From Mangifera indica (taxonomy: Eukaryota; Streptophyta; Magnoliopsida; Sapindales; Anacardiaceae), in the NCBI RefSeq assembly GCF_011075055.1, contig NC_058145.1:1872887-1936886 (forward strand): DNA of 64,000 bases. Direction: 5' to 3'. Under the pieces are notes generated by a model. The model was not told where the DNA came from and did no database searches. It saw only the letters and a program-made list of their open reading frames with translations. Positions 57,151-64,000 of the stretch are shown piece after piece. The translations under genes were made by a program, and so were the position numbers. Positions within the stretch are counted from its first letter, which is position 1. Every line of letters starts with the position of its first letter.

Positions 57151-58878
57151 CCGCGAATATATAATATTCGTCTTAAAGTTTGAAGGAAAGGGGTCAATGC
57201 GAAGCGAACGAATTCGAAAATCTTTTGATTTGAGTTTAATTCATATAAGATATAGGTTAGCTTGTGTTTATTAAACCGAAATTAAGAATATTTTAAGTTT
57301 AATTTAAATAAAAAATAGTTTAACTTACTCTAATTCGAGTTTAATTTAAATTCATAACTCAAATTTACTATTTAGATTTGTAACTCGTATTCACGATGAA
57401 TTGACAAAAACAATATCATTTTACTTAATAATGGATGAAATGACATCATTTTGTTAATGATCTATTAATTTAAGTCACGAATGCTACACAAACTAAGTCA
57501 CAATTTTGAACATTGAATTTGAGTCAAATAAAGTCAAACTTCTAACTCAAATTCTACTCACTTTTATAAACACATTGATTCTCCCAATTCGAATTTGGTT
57601 TAAATTTAAATTAAATAAATTCATATAAAATTAAATCAAACCGAATTGGTTCTTGAGACCGAGCCAATTCATTGATATTCTAATTTAGTCTGATAATGAG
57701 AAAACTTTATTTGAATGAGACTATTCTTCAAGAATTGAGTTGACTATATTAAACAGGTTAAACCTCGAGCCTATTGACAATTTTACAATCACTATACTAA
57801 ATAAGTGAAGAGTTAGTTTTATCTTGATTCTAAGTGTTTTTACTCGAGGATTCTAAGTATTAAACCACTCAAACGATTCATAAAGAACATCATAATTGAA
57901 TCACGTATTATATTGTGTATCAAAAATTTAAATTTTTGTATCATGTATAAGTATCATATCATATCATATCATATAATATAATTTTTAACAAATAAAATAA
58001 TAAAAATATTTAATTATTATACCATTCTTTTAAAAAATATCATAAAAATTTTAAAATTTTATTTATATATTTATTATATGAATATTTTTAAAAATATATC
58101 AATTTATATTTATATAAATATTTTATTTTATTAATTTAATATATTGGATAATATTTATTATTTTATATCTATTTAATATTTGTTGTTTGTGGTAGAGACT
58201 AATAACTATGATGGAGAATCCTCAAAAGTTTTGATCCAGCCCTGTAGGCTACAAACAAATCCCTAAATAAAGGGACTGTACTATTTCGTATTGTGAATAA
58301 CAAGGGACGGGACTAATTTTATTTAATATTTAGAAAAGCAAACCGCACTTCTCAGAATCCGGTTCTTGTCTCTCGCATTATTTATTTGTCTTCTTCTATT
58401 TTATCATTTCTTAAAAGAGCTCAATTTTGCTTTATAGGACAGTGGCTTGTTTGTTGAGAAGGAGATGTGACACATGATGCCCAACTTTATAATATATACA
58501 TATATATGTATATAAAATTAAATTAAAAAAAAGGGGAATACTAAGTAAACCCAAACCAAGATTAAAATATTTTAATATTTTAAATTCAAACTCAAGTAGA
58601 CAATAATTGAATCGAGCTCAATTTGATATACGTCAAGTCACCAACCATTTGTGAACAACTCAACATGTGGATGCGAGTGTCTGTGCATATACATGTGATA
58701 AAAAAACGAAAAAAAACACAATGATGAATGGTGTATATGACCAAAAAACATCAAACATAACTCAAGACTGATATTAATACCGGTATTAGACATATCCAAG
58801 AGCCAATTTGACGAAAAAACATGACCCACAAATTTATGGGTCGTGCCAAGGGTCTTAGGGTCCAATTTGATTTGTCTA

Positions 58879-58886
<8 letters not shown>

Positions 58887-58922
<36 letters not shown>
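58887..58922. repeat. (AT)n microsatellite
   Basis: About 18 AT units. Confidence 0.95.
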
Positions 58923-58924
<2 letters not shown>

Positions 58925-60663
58925 CAGGTCACTAAAGGCCTAAGGAGACATGCCTAAGAGCCTTGGGTTGTACCCTTAACATTGTCATGTCTAAGGCAAT
59001 GTAGTCTGCCCTTTCTTGGGCCATGATACAACACAATTCATGAGTTTAACGAGCCATGCCTAATATAACCTAATATAATATAAAATTGTAAACTTAAATA
59101 GCTATTTAATAAAATTATCTGTATACATAATAAATATAAATTTATGTATAAATAAATAATATTTAATTATATAATAATATATTATTATTTATATATAAAT
59201 TTATATTTATTATTTATATATATAATATTACACATATTTATTATTCTTATATGTAAAAAAATTTAGTTATTGTTTTTTTAATTCAACCCCTTTTCTTGTT
59301 GAAGTTCCAATATGAGAGGGCAATTAAAAAAAGGAACAATTCAAAGCTGACAAGTGCAAATACGAGATAGGGGCTAGGGCCTACAAAATCACAGAATTTA
59401 ACCTGTAATGTAACAGAATAAGTGGTCCCATAAAAACGGGGGGCCCACAAAAGAAGTAGGTATGCCAGTGCATCCTGGCTGAGGCCGCTCAGGTCCACGT
59501 ATTATTGGGGTTCAGGAATTTATGGAACACAAGGGACTAGTCAGCTAGTCAGCTCAATTTGCTGGAGTCCAACATCATAAATTCCAAATTCCCAATACTA
59601 CCCCTAGCCTAGAAACAGGATTGAACTTAAAAGAAACAGCATGGCTTGATTTTAAAAGGGTTGATTTAGTAATTTTGTTTTGACTGGGCATGTAAGGAAA
59701 TGAGCTGTCTCATCCAAAGCAGCATATCAAGAATTTCTTCTCCTTGTGGTGGTCCTTCTTCCCGCCGAGCTGGCTTTTGCTTTGACTTGTCATTTCTATT
59801 TTGGCCTTCATTTCAAATTCTAAATCTTCCCAATATTCATTTTGGTAGGGGTAGATTTTTATTCTGTCTGATTTCGAAAACTTTACTTGGCTAAATCTGG
59901 TATAAATTTATTTAACTTAAATTTAAATCGAATTTAAATTAAAAGATATGATTTATTTTTTAAATTAAATCGAATTCAAAAAAGTGGGCATTATATCTGG
60001 TTCATTCCAAGTATAACTCAAATTTATAATTTAAATTCAAAAATTGAGTTTAACTAAAATTCATTATTCAAATATGTGATTTAGATTCGTGACTCATTTA
60101 CAAAACAATATCATTTGACTTATAATTAGATAAAAAAACATCATTTCGTTAATGAATTATAAATTCAAATGACAAATTCAAATCATGAATTCGATCTGAA
60201 CCAAATTATTAGAATAAAGTTTCAACCTCACTAAATTTTGGTTCAAAGAACTTAAGTCAAACTCGAATTAAACTATTTTTTATTCGAACTGAAGTTGAAT
60301 AAGAGTGTGTTTAGACTCAAATGAGCTAATTTCAAGTTAGAGTTCACTTCTTAGATGATATTATTTACCTCTTTTATAGTTCTGATAATATTATATATCA
60401 ATTCGAATAAATTTAAATTTGAGAACATAGATTCAATATGAGTTCAAACTGATCTTAAATCTGCTAGGATCAAATCCACCCCTAATTTTTAGGGTTTCTA
60501 GCTATTGACCAATGAAGTCTTTATCTATGCTTAAAAATGAGATTACTTTAGATATTTATTTATTTATTTTAACAAAAAATCACATCCAAATTAAATTATT
60601 ATATTAAATTAGAATTAATCATTAAACATTATATATTATTATAGGAGACTTAAATTTATACAC

Positions 60664-60665
<2 letters not shown>

Positions 60666-60711
<46 letters not shown>
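60666..60711. repeat. (AT)n microsatellite
   Basis: About 23 TA units; the first of three arrays in 360 bp. Confidence 0.95.
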
Positions 60712-60713
<2 letters not shown>

Positions 60714-60877
60714 ATAAAATTATGTATATTTATTTTTAATATATAATTTATATATAAAAATGACGTGTTATTACGTGATTAGATGTTTTTATTTATTATA
60801 TAATAACATATGTTTTAAAATCAACTAATTATATGATGATATATCATTATATATATAAATTATATATAAAAAATAGA

Positions 60878-60886
<9 letters not shown>

Positions 60887-60960
<74 letters not shown>
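60887..60960. repeat. (AT)n microsatellite
   Basis: About 37 AT units. The apparent Tyr-Ile repeat frame across it is an artefact of the dinucleotide run. Confidence 0.95.
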
Positions 60961-60965
<5 letters not shown>

Positions 60966-60995
60966 AAAGAATTTGGCAGCTTTCAAAATTAAAGT

Positions 60996-61001
<6 letters not shown>

Positions 61002-61024
<23 letters not shown>
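61002..61024. repeat. (AT)n microsatellite
   Basis: About 11 TA units, 42 bp after the previous array. Confidence 0.95.
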
Positions 61025-61026
<2 letters not shown>

Positions 61027-61548
61027 AACATAATTCAAGGCTGCAACTGATTGTTCTTGAGAAAAATCTTGGTTTGTTGTCCCATTGGGCACAGCATCTC
61101 TGTGAAGAAAGAGTACGGCAGATGCCTTATTTTGTTACAGTATTATTATGCTCAACTGAATCCTCCTCAGTAAAAGCTTCATTATCGCACCATGTGCCCA
61201 TTTCAGACTTTCACAGTTTTGAATTTTTATTTTGATTCTGAATTTATTTTAGAAAAATGTAAAAGTGGTTTAGGTCTAGGGTTTACTCATTGTATTGATA
61301 CAAGTACTAGTCGAAATTAGGGTTGGACATTTGCTGGGTTGAGTCAGTTTGCATTCATATGGGTTGACTTTGAGTTAAATGCAAGTTAGGATTCTTGGCT
61401 CATTTAAAAACTAGATCAAACTCATATTGAGAGAAGTTTGGTTTAGTCTAATTCGTAAACCAATCGTTTGGCTCAATTCTATTTGAGTTAAGAGTGAATT
61501 AGAATCGAACAGAATTCAATCAATATTTAAAAGACATTATTCTAATTA

Positions 61549-61998
61549 GGTCAAAAGACTTATTCCCACCTAAGGTATAGTGAATTTTTAGATTCTCACC
61601 CATCAGCTTTTAAAAACTTAAGATTCATAGATTTCGTTAAATACAAACGTCATCGACCCAATATTGAACACCAAAGGGAGAGATGACACCAGGAGGGAGA
61701 GAGATCAGCCATCGTTGGCCAAAAATTTGTTAGTGAAATTGGAAACCCTAGGTAGGGGAGAAAATGTCACTTTTCAAAGTTTAATTTTGGATGAAATTGT
61801 TAGTTTTTTAAATTAATAGGTAAAATGATATAAATATTAAATATTATTGCTAAATGATGATTTTGCCCTTAATCTTAACTTAATTTTGGAGGATAGGTGT
61901 TAGTTTTCTAAACCATGAGTGGGTATTTAGGTTTTTGAAAGTTGATAGTAGGAATTTGAAAATTTACTTTACCTTAGGTGGGAATAAGTCTTTTGGCC
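61549..61998. mobile_element. 450-bp non-autonomous Mutator-like element
   Basis: The left end GGTCAAAAGACTTATTCCCA (continuing CCTAAGGTA) and the right end TACCTTAGGTGGGAATAAGT (continuing CTTTTGGCC) are inverted repeats of about 29 bp with one mismatch. The flanks TTCTAATTA (61540-61548) and TTTTAATTA (61999-62007) form a 9-bp duplication with one mismatch. The interior has no open frame, and a similar interior segment recurs at 3960-4245. Confidence 0.88.
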
Positions 61999-62007
61999 TT
62001 TTAATTA

Positions 62008-63079
62008 TTATTAAAACAAACTATGAATCAAAACCACACAAACAAACCATAAAGTCGAACCACAACAACAACCCACAAAAATAAGTTGAGTTTTGAGCTT
62101 TAACCTTCCACCCCTAATCGAATTTAAACTTCCCTAAATCTTGACTCTTGTTCATTAAGCCGAGCTTGAGTCATCCTATTATGCATCCAAGTTAAACAAG
62201 AACCAACCCATGATTTTGACTCAATTTCTAAGTCTATTTGAAATTGGAGGTTCAATTGCACAATCAATTCAAGAAATTTTATGAGGAACACTATACATTA
62301 TTATCATATAACTGAGTATCATTTTATCTTTAATTCAAAATTATTGTATTATATAACAACACATTATATGCGTACCCAATTAAGTACTCAAAAATTGGAT
62401 GCACATAATTTTATTGATATTTTTCAAAGAAACATTACTTCAATCAGTACATTCATTCAAAACTAAATCGATCATACTAAACAAGTAAAATTTAAGGCCC
62501 AACGTGAATTATTTGTATTATAAACATGTCGTTTCAAATTTTTGAATTCAGAACGTATTAAAAGTGCATTTTATACGTTTCATGTATTAAATACATATTT
62601 TTATCTTTTTTTTTGTTTTCCATTTTTTATGAATTTTTTAAATACAAAAATATCTCTTATATTTTCAATTAATTATCATAATGTTCTAATTATATAAAAC
62701 CAAAAACTCAATTTTTTGTTAACAAATCCCTAACTTCTCATGATAATTTTTGATAATGATTAAATCTTGTTTATATATTATATTTAATACTCAATTAGAT
62801 ACTTTACATTTAAACTGTTAACTGAAAAAATTATGAAAAGTATTAAAATTATTATTAATATCATCGTATTTTAAAAAATGTATTATTGATAATATATCAT
62901 TTTAAACATATATATACGTTTCGTATCTTTTTTATATTCGAATTTTATAACTGTTTTTTTATAAATGTATTTGTTTCAATTTGTCATATTATAACTGCAT
63001 AATTTATATATATATTTTTTTATTTATATATATTAACTAAAAATTTAATTTTAATATATTATTGATAAATTTCGGACCA
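62008..63079. other. AT-rich intergenic DNA
   Basis: 62070-62260 is dispersed TTCAAG/GAGTTC repeat, and 62285-62420 is a family A MITE. The remainder is A/T-rich with nothing recognisable. Confidence 0.6.
62285..62420. mobile_element. AT-rich MITE copy (family A)
   Basis: TTATCATATAACTGAGTATC, ATCTTTAATTCAAAATTATT and AACACATTATATGCGTACCC match the family plan in reverse orientation. Confidence 0.5.
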
Positions 63080-63660
63080 ATACTCTAGGGTTTCGGCATA
63101 CCACTTTTGTCACTCCTACGAACGCCTACAAACTCAAATTTTTGTGGGTTCAGTTTAGGGCATCAGTTTTCAAGCGAAAAATGCATTAACTGAGGGTTAT
63201 GCGTGCACGCTTTCAATGTTCAGAACAGGGAAAATGTTTAACTTATTATCATCAAAGTATTGAAACTCTAAACGATTGGTAAAATTAGAGAATTGAGATT
63301 GATTGTGATGTGACTTTGCCATTGCCTGACTGAAGAGAAACTGATCCCAAATTTACTTGTAAAATTTGGCATCATTTTTTATGGCTCCCCTGCTGAAACT
63401 GCTGCTTCCTTCTCTCTTAAGTGCAACCTGAAACTGGTAGTGGAAAATGATGGGGATTTGTGATGGGTTTTCTCTTTAATGGCGGAACTGAAAGTGCTTT
63501 GGGTTAAGAGAAAAGAGGGTTATTTTGGTTGCTTTTGTCTTTATTAGTTGCTTGGAGCAGCTGGGTGTTTATTTAATTCTCTGTCTCAGGTAAGACTTAA
63601 CTTCTGTGTCTGCTCTTTCAGGTTCATTTGGATCTGCAAAATGAAGCTGCCGTAAGATTT
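63080..63660 (+). other. GC-richer patch, possible 5' end of a gene running off the window
   Basis: It begins with CTCTAGGGTTTCGGC and GC rises relative to the flanks. CTCTGTCTCAG/GTAAGACTT at about 63588 is a strong donor, followed soon by CTCTTTCAG/GTTCATTT, a strong acceptor. Several short ATG frames (near 63380, 63446 and 63480) end quickly, as in an upstream-ORF-bearing leader. No coding frame long enough to name a product is present. AT-rich sequence resumes from 63900. Confidence 0.3.
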
Positions 63661-64000
63661 CTTATTCAAATATTTACCCATAGAATTAGAAAATATATGA
63701 TTCCAAATCTGGATGGCAAAGGATAGGTAAGGGATAATAATTTAATTCTCGTATCTATCTTCAAAAAAAAAAAACCCTTTTCTCATTTCAATCCCGTCCT
63801 AATACAGAAATAATGAGAGGGAAACCCTGTCACCTCTTCACAGGACAATTTTTTTTTTCTTCCTCTTTGTTCTCTCCGGGAAAATTTCCCTCACCTTTTT
63901 CTTTTTATTCGTTGTTTAAAAATAATAAAATATTTATAAACGGTTAAAAAATATTTATAATAATTTAAAACTTTTAAAATAATTAATATTTAATAGTTTA

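Larger units (their letters stand above)
57151..61548. other. repeat-rich intergenic DNA
   Basis: 57200-57730, 59900-60480 and 61320-61540 are copies of the dispersed TTCAAG/GAGTTC repeat. 57890-58170 is the ATCATATC repeat. 58600-59080 holds GGGTCA/CCTAAG-type repeat sequence with an (AT) run. 59280-59700 is GC-richer with CCACGT-type words and no clear frame. 60540-61030 is dominated by (AT) arrays and a family A MITE. No protein gene is supported. Confidence 0.6.

Noticed and set aside
59283..59894. Two short frames (minus 59498-59283, plus 59700-59894)
   Set aside because: Slightly GC-richer DNA but no domain, signal or splice context that supports a gene.
60847..61092. Minus-strand frame of alternating Tyr-Ile
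   Set aside because: A direct translation of (AT) microsatellites.

Overview
The window is nuclear DNA of a eudicot plant. The coding genes have plant-type GT-AG introns, the intergenic DNA is very AT-rich and full of small transposons, and every recognisable product is a plant protein. Codon-exact exon joins could be worked out for five multi-exon genes. No species can be named from the sequence alone.

Layout. 1-5.3 kb is repeat-rich. It includes an unassigned GC-richer patch near 3.1-3.7 kb and a 0.9-kb foldback element centred on a 70-bp (AT) run. Two small CLE peptide-hormone genes follow at 5.4 and 8.1 kb, both on the + strand, the second with a Harbinger-type MITE right behind it. From 11.6 to 29.1 kb comes a compact cluster of four conserved genes: an MBD13-like methyl-CpG-binding-domain protein (+), CTF8 of the Ctf18-RFC clamp loader (+), an ARFRP1-type ARF-like GTPase (-), and protein phosphatase inhibitor 2 (+). 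From memory this is the gene content and order of the Arabidopsis At5g52200-At5g52230 segment. The single-exon TMEM161-like membrane protein at 40 kb may extend that synteny, with a COR27/28-like cold and clock gene (32.2-33.7 kb) and a wrecked copia retroelement (34.8-36.5 kb) lying between.

From 41.4 to 48.3 kb is transposon-rich DNA, including an 812-bp Mutator-like foldback element with an exact 9-bp target duplication. A class B heat-shock factor (HSFB2 type) at 48.6 kb has a perfect three-unit heat-shock element 224 bp upstream of its ATG. A duplicated 310-bp segment and another copia scrap lie at 50-52 kb. The intronless EMS1/EXS-type LRR receptor kinase occupies 53.0-56.9 kb on the - strand. 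The last 7 kb is AT-rich repeat DNA with a second Mutator-like element (9-bp target duplication with one mismatch) and, at the very end, a GC-richer patch that may be the 5' end of a gene continuing beyond the window.

The genes do not form one pathway. Several touch chromatin and replication (MBD13-like, CTF8), membrane traffic (ARFRP1-type) and signalling (CLE, EMS1, inhibitor 2), as expected of an ordinary plant gene-dense segment. I found no convincing novel multi-gene system. The most unusual items are architectural: a duplicated, phase-0 MBD exon; a 45-bp coding minisatellite; a first coding exon of only 5 nt; a candidate 3-nt microexon; paired inverted evening elements; a candidate poison exon; and long foldback transposons next to regulatory genes.
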